Source: Martinezella lusitana (lineage in GTDB: Bacteria; Pseudomonadota; Alphaproteobacteria; Rhizobiales; Rhizobiaceae). From it: a stretch of DNA of 64,000 nt. Shown here piece after piece: positions 41,976 to 52,064 of this stretch. Location: assembly GCF_010668395.1 (NCBI RefSeq), contig NZ_WUEY01000011.1, positions 158,349 to 222,348 of the forward strand, read 5' to 3'. Numbering within the stretch: the stretch's first letter is position 1; each line of letters opens with the position of its first letter. The notes below the pieces were generated by a model. The model was not told the DNA's origin and made no database searches. It saw only the letters and a program-made list of their open reading frames with translations. Both the position numbers and the translations under genes were made by a program.

Positions 41976-42342
41976 TAGTCCTATACCAGAGGCCTGCGCG
42001 ACGTCGGGAAACCCCTTCCGGCGTCGATCCTCGGCCAGCAAAGGGCCGCCGACAGGCGCACAGATGCTCAGACGCCTCTCACCGATATGAGGCCGATTGT
42101 CCCTCATGGTCTCGCGATCCAGATTGCCAATCGAATACCCTTCCGACACCGGCTCAAGGATCTTGCCGCAAGAGCCTCGGAAGCTGTTTGCAATGCAGCG
42201 TCGCGTGGATTATCCCATGGGCGCCGGAGGCTGGAGAGCGCCGGCGAAACATTGACAAATCGGGCACCCAGCTCGGGCCACGCCGGTTCAATCCGTTTTG
42301 GCATCGACGTCCCGTCCATTACCCTTCAAGGAGTAGCTGCCA
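41976..42342. other. Gene-free stretch between dehalogenase and FAD oxidoreductase genes
   Basis: These 367 bp show no convincing coding frame; short frames on both strands lack family features and ribosome sites. TTGACA occurs at about 42253 without a clear -10. AAGGAG precedes the oxidoreductase ATG. A degraded gene cannot be excluded. Confidence 0.4.
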
Positions 42343-43674
42343 ATGCCTGGCCCATACGTCGTTCCCGTCCATGGCGATGCCGAATTGCCGAAGGAAGTGG
42401 ATGTGGTCGTCATCGGTGGCGGTATCATCGGCGCCTCGACGGCGCTGGAACTCGTCGAGCAGGGTCTGAGGGTCGCCCTTTGCGAAAAGGGCGGAATCGG
42501 CCATGAACAATCCAGCCGAAACTGGGGCTGGGTCAGGATTTCAAGACGCGATCCGCGCGAGGTGCCGTTGATGGCGGAATCCTTGCGCATCTGGGCCGAT
42601 CTCAATCGTCGGACAGGTCGCGAAACCGGCTTCAAACGCGCGGGCATCCTCTTTACCTGCACGACGGAAGAGGAGTTCGAAGAGAACCGGCGCTGGAACC
42701 GAAACCTCGAGGGCTACCAGATCGAAAGCCGCATGCTGAGCGCGGCGGAATTCAAGGACAAGTATCCGAGCTCCAACCTCAAGATTGCCGGCGCGCTCTA
42801 TACCGCCGGCGATTGCCGGGCGGAGCCGCAAAGGGCAGCCCCCGCCATCGCCGAAGCTGCCCGAGACCGCGGTGCGCATATCCTCACGGAATGTGCGGTC
42901 AGGGGACTGCAATTGTCCGGCGGGCGCGTATCGGGCGTCGTCACGGAGCGCGGTGAGATCGCCTGCAAGGCCGCCGTTCTGGCCGGCGGGGCATGGTCCA
43001 GCCTGTTCCTGGGCAACCATGCTCTCGACCTGCCGCAGTTGAAGGTCATGAACTCGGTCCTGCGCACCAAGCCGCTCGAGGGCGGCCCGGAGGAAGCGAT
43101 ATGGGCAAGCGGTTTTGCAATCCGCAAACGCATGGATGGCGGCTACACGATTGCCGACGGCATGCGGAACATTGTCGACATCGTGCCTGCGTCCTTTCGC
43201 TATGCCCTGCAATTCCTTCCGGCTTTCAGGCACGAATGGCGATCGTTGAGCTTCCGTCTTGGCGCCCGCTATTTCGATGATCTGCGCATGCCACGCCGGT
43301 GGTCGCTGGATGAGCCCTCTCCCTTCGAATATAATCGCGTTCTTGATCCCGTTCCCTCCAAGGCGATAACGGCGAGCGCGCTGGCCGAGCTGCGGAAGGC
43401 TTTCCCGGTTTTCGAAAAGGCGGAGATATCCCAACGCTGGGCGGGAATGATCGACGTGACGCCCGATGCCGTTCCCGTCATCGACGCCGTCGATACGATC
43501 CCCGGCTTCCATGTCGCGACGGGCTTCTCAGGTCATGGCTTCGGCATTGGCCCGGCAGCCGGACGCCTCATGGCCGACCTCGTCACAGGCCACACACCGA
43601 TCGTCGATCCGAAGGATTTTCGCTTCAGGCGATTTAGCGACGGCACGAAGATCGAGCTGATCAGCGGATTCTGA
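42343..43674 (+). CDS. FAD-dependent oxidoreductase (DAO family)
   Basis: The protein has 443 residues. The dinucleotide-binding motif VVVIGGGIIGASTALELVE starts near residue 21. QSSRNWGWVRISRRD follows, typical of one DAO subgroup. The C-terminal FAD motif is GFHVATGFSGHGFGIGPAAG. Members oxidise amines or amino acids (D-amino acids, sarcosine, gamma-glutamylputrescine). There is no signal peptide. No partner gene is adjacent: TetR and dehalogenase lie before, the Gfo/Idh gene is convergent after. The substrate cannot be read. Confidence 0.88.
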   Translation: MPGPYVVPVHGDAELPKEVDVVVIGGGIIGASTALELVEQGLRVALCEKGGIGHEQSSRNWGWVRISRRDPREVPLMAESLRIWADLNRRTGRETGFKRAGILFTCTTEEEFEENRRWNRNLEGYQIESRMLSAAEFKDKYPSSNLKIAGALYTAGDCRAEPQRAAPAIAEAARDRGAHILTECAVRGLQLSGGRVSGVVTERGEIACKAAVLAGGAWSSLFLGNHALDLPQLKVMNSVLRTKPLEGGPEEAIWASGFAIRKRMDGGYTIADGMRNIVDIVPASFRYALQFLPAFRHEWRSLSFRLGARYFDDLRMPRRWSLDEPSPFEYNRVLDPVPSKAITASALAELRKAFPVFEKAEISQRWAGMIDVTPDAVPVIDAVDTIPGFHVATGFSGHGFGIGPAAGRLMADLVTGHTPIVDPKDFRFRRFSDGTKIELISGF

Positions 43675-43711
43675 TCGCAAAACCCGCCCTGTCGCAATGC
43701 GCAATCTTCAG

Positions 43712-43788
43712 CCCGATCAGCGTGAGGAAGCGTCCCTCACGCCGATCGGGTTTATCTCAGTTCGCCGGCTCGCTCACCGGCGAGCCGG
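43712..43788. terminator. Two hairpins between convergent oxidoreductase genes
   Basis: Hairpin 1 (43712-43750) pairs CCCGATC-GCGTGAGG with CCTCACGC-GATCGGG around one mismatch, and is followed by TTTAT on the plus strand, a good terminator for the FAD oxidoreductase gene. Hairpin 2 (43765-43788) is a perfect 9-bp stem CCGGCTCGC / GCGAGCCGG, placed 30 bp after the Gfo/Idh stop on the minus strand. Confidence 0.65.
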
Positions 43789-43817
43789 GCGTCTGCATAG
43801 AGCAGATATCCCGGTTC

Positions 43818-44906
43818 TCACCCGGCCAGGGTCGACTTCGCTACGGCCAGGATCTTCGAGAAAAGCTCGATATCCTCTTTCGAATCGGACGGGGGCGTGC
43901 GGTTCGGCGCCCCCTTGGTGATGGAGGAATGAAAGGCCTCGAGCTCGATCTGGAACGCATCCGTGTGGAAGGGCCCAAGGGTGCGCACGAGATTGCTGTC
44001 GGCGGTGCTTTCCTGCACTTCCAGCGTCATCGGCAGATTGCGCAGATACGGTGTGTTGTAACGGAAGTGCAGACGCTTGTTCTTCGAAAACACCTCGATC
44101 CCGGCATCGAAGCGCGCGATATCGTCGATAAGGCATTCGTAGATGGCGGTGAAGCTGCCATAGTCGAACATGGCCGTGAGCTGCTCGCCATTCTGCGACA
44201 GTTGCGCACCGATCACCCGCTTCGGCGAACTGCCCAGGAGGTCGCGCATGGCAGACAGCGAATGCGAGCACAGTCCGGTCATGACTTCATAGCCTCGCCT
44301 GACGATCGCCGGCGCATCGGCGCCGCACATGGCGTCCATCATCGCCTTGCGAAGCGCCCGGCTCTCGTCGATCAGCGCCGCCGGAATATCGCCGTTCGGC
44401 GTGACGACCGTGTCGGTCTGGTTGAAGAACCATGGCCCTTCGCAGATCACGTCGCGGACGCGGACATAGGAGATCGGTCCGAAGTTTTCCAGTTCCTGCT
44501 TGGCGGCCACGAAGGCCGGCGCGAAGCGGCGCATGTAGCCGACCATGACGACACGATTGGAGGCGGCTTCGGCGGCCACGAGCGTCTCCAGGTCGGCAGC
44601 CGTCAGGCAGGCCGGCTTTTCGATGAACACATGCTTGCCGGCGGCGATCGCCGCCCTTGCCTGCTCGCCGTGGTGCTGGTCGGGGCTGAGGATCAGCACG
44701 GCATCGATCTCGGGATCGGCAAATAGCGCCGCCGCCGTGCCGTAGCGTTTCTCGATCTTCCAATGGTCGGCCACCTGCGCCAGCACCGAAGGCGAGACGT
44801 CGTGGACGGCGGCCAGCTCGAACCGATCCTGCAATTTGTGAAGCGTCGGAATGTGCATCAGTTGCGCCACTTCCCCAAGCCCAACCAGACCAACCTTCAA
44901 TCGCAT
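43818..44906 (-). CDS. Gfo/Idh/MocA-family oxidoreductase
   Basis: The protein has 362 residues from the ATG at 44906 (AGGAG 6 bp upstream; a TTG at 44912 is an unlikely start). The N-terminal NAD(P) fold begins KVGLVGLGEVAQLMHIPTL, and the conserved EKPACLT Lys-Pro lies near residue 95. The substrate domain contains GYMRRFAPAF. Family members oxidise inositols, sugars or amino-inositols. It is divergent from the sugar ABC operon and shares its regulatory gap, so it most likely works on the imported compound. Confidence 0.9.
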   Translation of the reverse strand: MRLKVGLVGLGEVAQLMHIPTLHKLQDRFELAAVHDVSPSVLAQVADHWKIEKRYGTAAALFADPEIDAVLILSPDQHHGEQARAAIAAGKHVFIEKPACLTAADLETLVAAEAASNRVVMVGYMRRFAPAFVAAKQELENFGPISYVRVRDVICEGPWFFNQTDTVVTPNGDIPAALIDESRALRKAMMDAMCGADAPAIVRRGYEVMTGLCSHSLSAMRDLLGSSPKRVIGAQLSQNGEQLTAMFDYGSFTAIYECLIDDIARFDAGIEVFSKNKRLHFRYNTPYLRNLPMTLEVQESTADSNLVRTLGPFHTDAFQIELEAFHSSITKGAPNRTPPSDSKEDIELFSKILAVAKSTLAG

Positions 44907-44938
44907 ATCCAACTCCTATGTTGCGCTTCAAAAACGCC

Positions 44939-45046
44939 AATTAAATTCGAACAATGCATTTAATTAGCGAAAGCGAAACGGCAGCTCAAGCGCAAAATGG
45001 AATAAATATTCGATCTTTTTTGCAAAAACGCCGGAATATTCCATTT
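44939..45046. promoter_or_regulatory. Divergent promoter region with two inverted repeats
   Basis: Two inverted repeats lie between the Gfo/Idh gene and the sugar SBP gene. Repeat 1 is AATTAAAT (44939-44946) and ATTTAATT (44958-44965), nearest the Gfo/Idh gene. Repeat 2 is AAATGGAATA (44995-45004) and TATTCCATTT (45037-45046), about 62 bp before the SBP start. They are good candidates for operators of the ROK repressor encoded at 52065. Confidence 0.55.
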
Positions 45047-45108
45047 ACAGCCGCAAGCTTCTCGGTATTATGATCCATAATCTGGATTTAATAAAAGGGG
45101 AGTATGTC

Positions 45109-46386
45109 ATGACCATCAGCAAGGCATTCGCATTCGGTATCGCGGCACTCGGGTTCACGGCCGCCTATCCGGCCATCTCGCAGGCCGAAACCATCAACAT
45201 CTTCTGCTCGTCCTCCGGCATTGAACTGCAGTTGTGCAAGGAAGGCTCCGAAGCCTGGGCCAAGGAAAGCGGCAACGAGGTGAAGATCACCACGATGCCG
45301 GCAAACTGGGACGACGTGCTGTCGCTCTACCAGCAATTGCTTTCGGCACAATCGACCGATGTCGATGTGATGATCCTCGATGGCGTCTGGGTCGGCCCGC
45401 TGAAGAGCCACCTGCTTGATCTGAAGGACGCCCTGCCCGCCGGCAGCGTCGACAAATACTTCCCCTCGGCCGTCGCGGCAGGCACGGTCAACGGCAAATT
45501 CGTCGCCATGCCATGGTACATGGACACCGGCCTGCTCTTCTATCGCAAGGATCTGCTCGACAAATACGGCGCCAAGGTTCCGGAAACCTGGGCTGAGCTG
45601 ACCACGACGGCGCAGCTTGTCCAGGACGGCGAACGCAAGGCCGGCAACGACAAGATGTGGGGCTATGTCTGGCAGGGCCGCGCCTATGAAGGCCTCGTCT
45701 GCAACGCCACCGAATGGTTCGCCAGCAGCGGTGCCGGCACCTTCATCGATGCGGACGGCAAGATCACCATCGGCTCGCCGGCTGCCAAGGAAGCATTGAA
45801 GACGGCGGCCGGCTGGGCCGGAACGATCTCGCCCCAGGGCGTCCTCAACTATGACGAAGAGGGTTCGCGCGGCGTCTTCCAGAACGGCGATGCCGTCTTC
45901 ATGCGCAACTGGGCCTATGCCTGGTCGCTCGCCAACGGCGCCGACAGCGCCATCAAGGACAAGGTCGGGGTTGCGCCGCTGCCGAAGGGCGCGAACGGCC
46001 AGCATGTCGGCATCGACGGGGCCGCCTATCTCGGCGTGTCGAAATACTCGACCCATCCGAAGGAAGCAGCAGCGCTCGTCGCCTACCTCGCCGGGGAGAA
46101 GGAAGAAAAGCGCCGGGCATTGGCAGGCTCCTATATTCCGAGCATCTCGTCGCTCTTTTCCGACGCCGATGTCCTGAAGGCCATTCCCTTCCTGACGACG
46201 GCCAAGGCGGCCTTCGAGAATGTCGTCACCCGTCCGACCAGCGTGACCGGTAGCGACTACCCGCGCGTCTCGACCGAGATTTCCAACGCCCTCCATGCGG
46301 CTCTGGCGGATCCCTCGGCAAGCGATGCCTCCATCGACGACCTGGCATCGAAGCTTGATGCGCTGAAGTCGCGCGGCGGCTGGTAA
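45109..46386 (+). CDS. Sugar ABC transporter substrate-binding protein (family 1, ThuE-like)
   Basis: The protein has 425 residues from the ATG at 45109 (GGGGAG 7 bp upstream; the frame is open from 45070). A signal peptide ends near AISQA-ET (about residue 27). The family 1 fold shows NWDDVLSLYQQLLSAQSTDVDVMILDGVWVGPL, VAMPWYMDTGLLFYRKDLLDKYG and AAYLGVSKYSTHPKEAAALVAYLAG. Rhizobial relatives bind trehalose, maltose or sucrose, but the enzyme genes in this operon point to a more unusual sugar. A hairpin follows the gene. Confidence 0.9.
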   Translation: MTISKAFAFGIAALGFTAAYPAISQAETINIFCSSSGIELQLCKEGSEAWAKESGNEVKITTMPANWDDVLSLYQQLLSAQSTDVDVMILDGVWVGPLKSHLLDLKDALPAGSVDKYFPSAVAAGTVNGKFVAMPWYMDTGLLFYRKDLLDKYGAKVPETWAELTTTAQLVQDGERKAGNDKMWGYVWQGRAYEGLVCNATEWFASSGAGTFIDADGKITIGSPAAKEALKTAAGWAGTISPQGVLNYDEEGSRGVFQNGDAVFMRNWAYAWSLANGADSAIKDKVGVAPLPKGANGQHVGIDGAAYLGVSKYSTHPKEAAALVAYLAGEKEEKRRALAGSYIPSISSLFSDADVLKAIPFLTTAKAAFENVVTRPTSVTGSDYPRVSTEISNALHAALADPSASDASIDDLASKLDALKSRGGW

Positions 46387-46402
46387 CACGTTCCGACAAT
46401 TA

Positions 46403-46435
46403 CGGTCCGCACCGGTGAAACGGCGGCGCGGACCG
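46403..46435 (+). terminator. Intra-operon hairpin after the sugar SBP gene
   Basis: CGGTCCGC (46403-46410) pairs perfectly with GCGGACCG (46428-46435), loop 17 nt with possible inner pairing. It lies 17 bp after the SBP stop and before the TIM-barrel gene; it probably stabilises the SBP message and reduces read-through. Confidence 0.5.
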
Positions 46436-46462
46436 CCCATTCCAAATACTAGGTGACAGATA

Positions 46463-47335
46463 ATGACGATCAAAGTGGCGACAGCGCCGGACTCCTGGGG
46501 CGTCTGGTATCCGAAGGACGAAAAGCAGGTCGGTTGGGAACGCTATCTCGACGAGGTGCAGAAGGCCGGCTACGGCTGGACCGAACTCGGCCCCTGGGGC
46601 TATCTGCCGACCGATCCCGAAACGCTGCTTTCGGAACTTGGACGCCGCGATATCAGGCTCTGCGGCACCGGCGTTGTCCACCCGCTGTCGCTTGCCGATT
46701 CCGACGAAACGCTTGCCGCCCGCGTCGGGCCAATCTGCGCGCTGTTGAAGGCGGCGGGTGCCGAATGGTTCGTGCTGATGGACGAATCCGAATCCTATGC
46801 CGCACCCGGCGATCGCCTGCTCGATGACCAGGCGTGGGCCAAGATGATCGCCAACGTCCGCGCGACCGCCAAGCGTGTTGTCGAGGAATACGGCATGAAG
46901 TTCGTCTTCCATCCGCATGTCGGTACCTGCATCGAGACGGAAGCGGAAATCGAGCGGCTTCTGGCCGATACGCTGCCGGAGCATGTCGGGCTCTGCTTCG
47001 ATCTCGGCCACCACATCTATACCGGTGCCGATCCGCTCGCCTTCATGGCCCGCCATGCCGACCGCATTCCCTATTATCACTTCAAGAACATGGACGGCGC
47101 GCTGCGCAAGCGCATCACCGACGAGAACATTCCGTTCATGGACGCCTTCCAGATGGGCGTGATGTGCGAACTCGACAAAGGCGTCATCGATTTCGCCGAG
47201 GTGGTGAAATTCCTCGAAGCCAGGAACTATGACGGTTTCGCCGTCGTCGAGCAGGACATGTATCCGTGCCCGCCGGAAAAGCCCTTTCCGATCGCCAAGC
47301 ACAATCGCGATTATCTGAGGACGCTCGGCCTTTAA
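46463..47335 (+). CDS. Sugar phosphate isomerase/epimerase-type TIM barrel (IolE/MocC-like)
   Basis: The protein has 290 residues. It opens with VATAPDSWGVWYPKDEKQVGWERYLDEV, the start typical of IolE/MocC-like proteins, followed by GYGWTELGPWGYLPTD. Likely metal ligands are in FVFHPHVGTCIE, GLCFDLGHHIY and YYHFKNMDGALR. Family members isomerise or dehydrate keto-inositols and keto-sugars. Pairing with a Gfo/Idh dehydrogenase is the classic inositol and rhizopine (mocA/mocC) arrangement, with the dehydrogenase making the keto compound used here. AGGTGA precedes the ATG. Confidence 0.87.
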   Translation: MTIKVATAPDSWGVWYPKDEKQVGWERYLDEVQKAGYGWTELGPWGYLPTDPETLLSELGRRDIRLCGTGVVHPLSLADSDETLAARVGPICALLKAAGAEWFVLMDESESYAAPGDRLLDDQAWAKMIANVRATAKRVVEEYGMKFVFHPHVGTCIETEAEIERLLADTLPEHVGLCFDLGHHIYTGADPLAFMARHADRIPYYHFKNMDGALRKRITDENIPFMDAFQMGVMCELDKGVIDFAEVVKFLEARNYDGFAVVEQDMYPCPPEKPFPIAKHNRDYLRTLGL

Positions 47336-47385
47336 GGCCGGGCAGCATGGCCACCGGCCGCATACGATCTGACTGGAGGACAAAC

Positions 47386-48180
47386 TTGCGCGCGCATTCC
47401 GCTGAAATCCTGAACACGCCCGCCGAAATCGGCGACGTGCTGGCCACCGACATTCTAGCCGGAATTGCCGCAGCACGCGCCGAAGGCAAACTGTTTCTGC
47501 TGGGCTGCCCGAGCGGACGATCGCCAAAGCCGGTCTATGACGCAATGGCCGACAAGGCCGCTGCCGGCAATCTCGATCTATCCAATCTCGTCCTAGTCAT
47601 GATGGACGAGTATCTCGGCGGCGGCGAAGACGGTCTCGGCCTTTGCCCGCCGGACGCGCACAACAGCTGCCGCCGGTTTGCCGAACACGACATCCGCCGG
47701 CGGCTGAATGCCGGGATCGAGACCGCGCATCAGATTCCCAAAGAACATGTCTGGTTTCCGGACGCCACGGATCCGGGTGCCTATGACGCCCGCATCCAGG
47801 CGGCGGGCGGCGTCGACCTCTTCATCCTCGCATCCGGCGCGACGGACGGCCACGTCGCCTTCAATCCGCCGGGCAGCCCGGCCGATGGCCCAAGCTGTAT
47901 CGTCAAGCTTGCCGAGGAAACGCGCCGCGACAATCTCGGCACCTTCCCCGATTTCCCCTCTCTCGATGCCGTGCCGCATCACGGCCTCACCGTCGGCCTC
48001 GGCACCATCTCCAATCTCTCGAAAGCCGTCGCCCTGGTCATCCACGGCACCCATAAGAGGGAGGCTGCCAGCCGCCTGACGCAAAGCGACAGTTTCGATC
48101 CGCAATGGCCGGCCACCATCATTCATCGCTGCAAGCAAGTTCGCATCCTGCTCGATACCGCGGCGGCGGGGAAAATATGA
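47386..48180 (+). CDS. NagB-like (glucosamine-6-phosphate deaminase family) protein
   Basis: The protein has 264 residues if the TTG at 47386 is the start; GGAGG lies about 6 bp before it and no ATG fits. The fold is NagB/6-phosphogluconolactonase-like: LLGCPSGRSPKPVY, VMMDEYL (Asp in the position of NagB Asp72), GATDGHVAFN (Asp and His of the NagB active site, D154 and H156 here) and LTVGLGTISNL. The Glu that follows FN in true NagB (Glu148 in E. coli) is Pro161 here (FNPPGSP). The reaction is therefore probably altered: another aminosugar phosphate, an isomerisation or a lactone hydrolysis. It overlaps the ROK kinase gene (ATGA). Confidence 0.82.
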   Translation: MRAHSAEILNTPAEIGDVLATDILAGIAAARAEGKLFLLGCPSGRSPKPVYDAMADKAAAGNLDLSNLVLVMMDEYLGGGEDGLGLCPPDAHNSCRRFAEHDIRRRLNAGIETAHQIPKEHVWFPDATDPGAYDARIQAAGGVDLFILASGATDGHVAFNPPGSPADGPSCIVKLAEETRRDNLGTFPDFPSLDAVPHHGLTVGLGTISNLSKAVALVIHGTHKREAASRLTQSDSFDPQWPATIIHRCKQVRILLDTAAAGKI

Positions 48181-49163
48181 CAGGCCGCGGTATCGAGGAA
48201 TCTTCAATTCCAGCGCGTCAGGGCGCGGACTACCGTATCGGCATCGATCTCGGCGGCACCAAGATCGCCGCCGGCCTGGTGGATATCGAAACAGGTGCCG
48301 TAACCCATTTCCGGCGCAGGCCAACCCCCGTTGAAGCGGGCCCTGCCGCCATCATCCGCGATGTCGCCGATATCGCCGCCGAAATCATCGCCCTGGCAAA
48401 TGCGGAGGACAGGGTTCCGACATCGATCGGTATCGCCGTCCCCGAGCTTGTCGATCTCGAAGGCCGCGTCTGCAGCGACTGGAACTTCTCGATCGAGACG
48501 ATCCGCACGCAGGTCGAAAATATGCTCGGCATCCCGGCGATGGTCGACAGCGACGTGCGCGCCGCCGCTCATGCCGAAGCCCGATTCGGAGCCGGCGCGC
48601 TGCATCGCAGTTTCGTCTATGTGTCGCTCGGCACGGGCATGAGCTACTCGCTCGTCATCGATGGCCAGCCGTGGTCCGGCGCCAACGGCTTTGCCATCCA
48701 CTTCGCCAGCTCGCCGCTGGCGCTTCCCAAGGAGGATGACACCGGCCTGACCATTGCAAACGCCGAGGATTTCGCCTCCGGCAAGGGCATGCAGCTTTCC
48801 TTTGCTCGCCGCAGCGGGCTGGCGCCCGAAGACGGCGTCCGCACGCTGGAATCCTTGAGCGCCGAAGGCGATCCCGTCAGCACGCGCGTGATCGACGAGG
48901 CGGCGGAAGTGACCGGCCGGCTGATGGCGCAGATGGTCAACATGATCGATCCCGAGGCGGTGGTACTCGGCGGCGGACTTGGCTGTTCGACCGGCCGATA
49001 TCGCACGAAACTGGAACAATACATGCGCGAGAACATCTGGGCGGAGCGATGCCGGTCGATCCCGCTGCTTCACGCAGCGCTCGGCGAGAACGCCGGCGTT
49101 GTCGGCGCCGCCCTTGCAACACCGCCCGGCAACAGCCGGCAAACAATCAGGGTTACGGCATGA
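48177..49163 (+). CDS. ROK-family sugar kinase
   Basis: The protein has 328 residues. The ATP-binding motif is GIDLGGTK (about 22-29), and the second phosphate-binding region is SLGTGMSYSLVIDG. The catalytic-Asp region reads MVDSDVRAAAHAEARFG. The usual ROK zinc motif CxCGxxGCxE is missing: after the second phosphate loop comes HFASSPLALPKEDDTG. VVLGGGLG marks the late adenosine site. It is translated in overlap with both the NagB-like gene and the permease. It probably phosphorylates the imported sugar or an intermediate of the pathway. Confidence 0.85.
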   Translation: MTGRGIEESSIPARQGADYRIGIDLGGTKIAAGLVDIETGAVTHFRRRPTPVEAGPAAIIRDVADIAAEIIALANAEDRVPTSIGIAVPELVDLEGRVCSDWNFSIETIRTQVENMLGIPAMVDSDVRAAAHAEARFGAGALHRSFVYVSLGTGMSYSLVIDGQPWSGANGFAIHFASSPLALPKEDDTGLTIANAEDFASGKGMQLSFARRSGLAPEDGVRTLESLSAEGDPVSTRVIDEAAEVTGRLMAQMVNMIDPEAVVLGGGLGCSTGRYRTKLEQYMRENIWAERCRSIPLLHAALGENAGVVGAALATPPGNSRQTIRVTA

Positions 49164-50059
49164 CGGCGCAGACGGCTCTCCAATCCAGCTGGACCAAGCG
49201 TATCGAACCATGGCTTTTGCTTGCCCCGATGCTGATCGTGCTGGCAACGGTCACCGCATGGCCGCTTGCCCGCACGGCGTATCTCTCCTTCATGCACGCG
49301 TCGCTCGATGCCGGCGACCTGCCGCGATTCGTCGGCTTCGGCAATTATCTGGCGCTGATGAAGGATGGCGACTGGTGGCATGCCGTGCGCAACACCGCTT
49401 TCTTCGCGGCGACGTCCGTGACGCTCGAAACGCTCGCCGGCGTCGGCATCGCCCTTCTGATCGACAGCCAGATCAAGGGTCGCGGCGCGTTGCGCGCCGT
49501 CATGCTGATCCCCTGGGCGATTCCGACGGTGGTTTCCGCGCAGATGTGGCAATGGATGCTGCATGACCAGTATGGCGTCGTCAACGCGCTCCTCATCAAG
49601 CTTGGCTTCATCAGCCATGGCATTGCATGGACGGCGGGAACCGGCACGGCGATGGCGGCGATCATCGCCGTCGATGTTTGGCAGACGACGCCCTTCATGG
49701 TGCTGCTGATCCTCGCCGGCCTGCAGATCATCCCCCGCGATCTCTACGAGGCGGCCAAGGTCGATGGCGCTCCCGGCTGGGCGCGGTTCTTCTACATCAC
49801 CCTGCCCTTGCTCTGGCCGACCCTTGCCGTCGCCATCCTCTTTCGCCTTCTGGACGCCGTGCGCATGTTCGACCTTGCCTATGTGCTCAGCTCGAAGAGC
49901 CGGGAAACGGCGACAATCTCGATCTATGCCCGCCAGCAGCTCGTCGACTTCCAGGATGTCGGCTACGGCTCGGCGGTGGCGATGCTGGTGTTCCTGATGA
50001 TCTCCCTGGTGGCAGCGGTTTATATCCAGCTGACCAAGATCCGATTGATCAGCGAGTGA
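49160..50059 (+). CDS. Sugar ABC permease, MalF/ThuF-like
   Basis: The protein has 299 residues with six helices, starting WLLLAPMLIVLATVTAWPLARTAYLSF. The coupling loop is LYEAAKVDGAPGWARFFYITLPLLWP, the EAA motif of sugar permeases. The start at 49160 overlaps the kinase stop (ATGA). Confidence 0.92.
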   Translation: MTAQTALQSSWTKRIEPWLLLAPMLIVLATVTAWPLARTAYLSFMHASLDAGDLPRFVGFGNYLALMKDGDWWHAVRNTAFFAATSVTLETLAGVGIALLIDSQIKGRGALRAVMLIPWAIPTVVSAQMWQWMLHDQYGVVNALLIKLGFISHGIAWTAGTGTAMAAIIAVDVWQTTPFMVLLILAGLQIIPRDLYEAAKVDGAPGWARFFYITLPLLWPTLAVAILFRLLDAVRMFDLAYVLSSKSRETATISIYARQQLVDFQDVGYGSAVAMLVFLMISLVAAVYIQLTKIRLISE

Positions 50060-50067
50060 GGATGCCG

Positions 50068-50889
50068 ATGAAACGCCTTGCCAAAACCATCGCGCTGACC
50101 CTCCTCAAGATCGTCGTCGTGTTCTACACGGTCTTCCCGTTCTACTGGGCGATCGTTTCGTCGTTCAAAACAGGGTCGGCCCTGTTCTCGGTCGACTTCT
50201 TCCCGGCGATCGACCTCAGCAACTACCGCGACCTGCTGACCAACGGCAATTTCCTGCGCAACATCCTGAATTCCGCGATCGTCGCGGTATCGGTCGTGAC
50301 GCTGTCGCTGATCTTTGCCATTACCTCGGCCTACGCGCTTGGGAAACTGAAGTTTCGCGGCCGCGGGGTCGTGCTGGCGGGGATACTCGGCGCTTCGATG
50401 TTTCCGCAGATCGTCGTGCTCTCGGGCCTGTTCGGAACGATCCGCTGGCTTGGGCTCTATAACAGCCTCGGCAGCCTCGTTCTCTCCTACATGATCTTCA
50501 GCCTGCCCTTCACCGTCTGGGTGATGACCAGCTTCATCCGGCAGATTCCGGCCGAACTGGAAGACGCGGCTCGCATGGACGGGTGCTCGACCTGGGCGAT
50601 GATCTGGCAGATCTATTTTCCGCTGCTTGCGCCGGCGCTGGCCAGCACCGGCCTGCTCGCCTTCATTGCCTCGTGGAACGAATTCCTCTTCGCCCTCACC
50701 TTCACGCTCAGCGATACGGTCCGCACCGTTCCGGTCGGCCTGGCGCTGATTTCCGGATCGAGCCGCTTCGAGCTCCCCTTCGGAACGATCATGGCGGCCT
50801 CCGTCATCGTCACCGTACCCCTGATCCTGCTGGTTTTGATCTTCCAGCGCCGCATCGTCTCCGGCCTGACGGCGGGAGCGGTAAAATGA
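50068..50889 (+). CDS. Sugar ABC permease, MalG/ThuG-like
   Basis: The protein has 273 residues from the ATG at 50068, with GAGG 6 bp upstream; an ATG at 50062 is an alternative. Six helices, beginning LLKIVVVFYTVFPFYWAIVSSFK. The coupling loop is LEDAARMDGCSTWAMIWQIYFPLLAP. It pairs with the MalF-like permease to form the pore. Confidence 0.92.
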   Translation: MKRLAKTIALTLLKIVVVFYTVFPFYWAIVSSFKTGSALFSVDFFPAIDLSNYRDLLTNGNFLRNILNSAIVAVSVVTLSLIFAITSAYALGKLKFRGRGVVLAGILGASMFPQIVVLSGLFGTIRWLGLYNSLGSLVLSYMIFSLPFTVWVMTSFIRQIPAELEDAARMDGCSTWAMIWQIYFPLLAPALASTGLLAFIASWNEFLFALTFTLSDTVRTVPVGLALISGSSRFELPFGTIMAASVIVTVPLILLVLIFQRRIVSGLTAGAVK

Positions 50890-50919
50890 TGCGCTCTGCT
50901 ACCAAGGAAAGAAACATCG

Positions 50920-52053
<1,134 letters not shown>

Positions 52054-52064
52054 ATGGAAACGGA

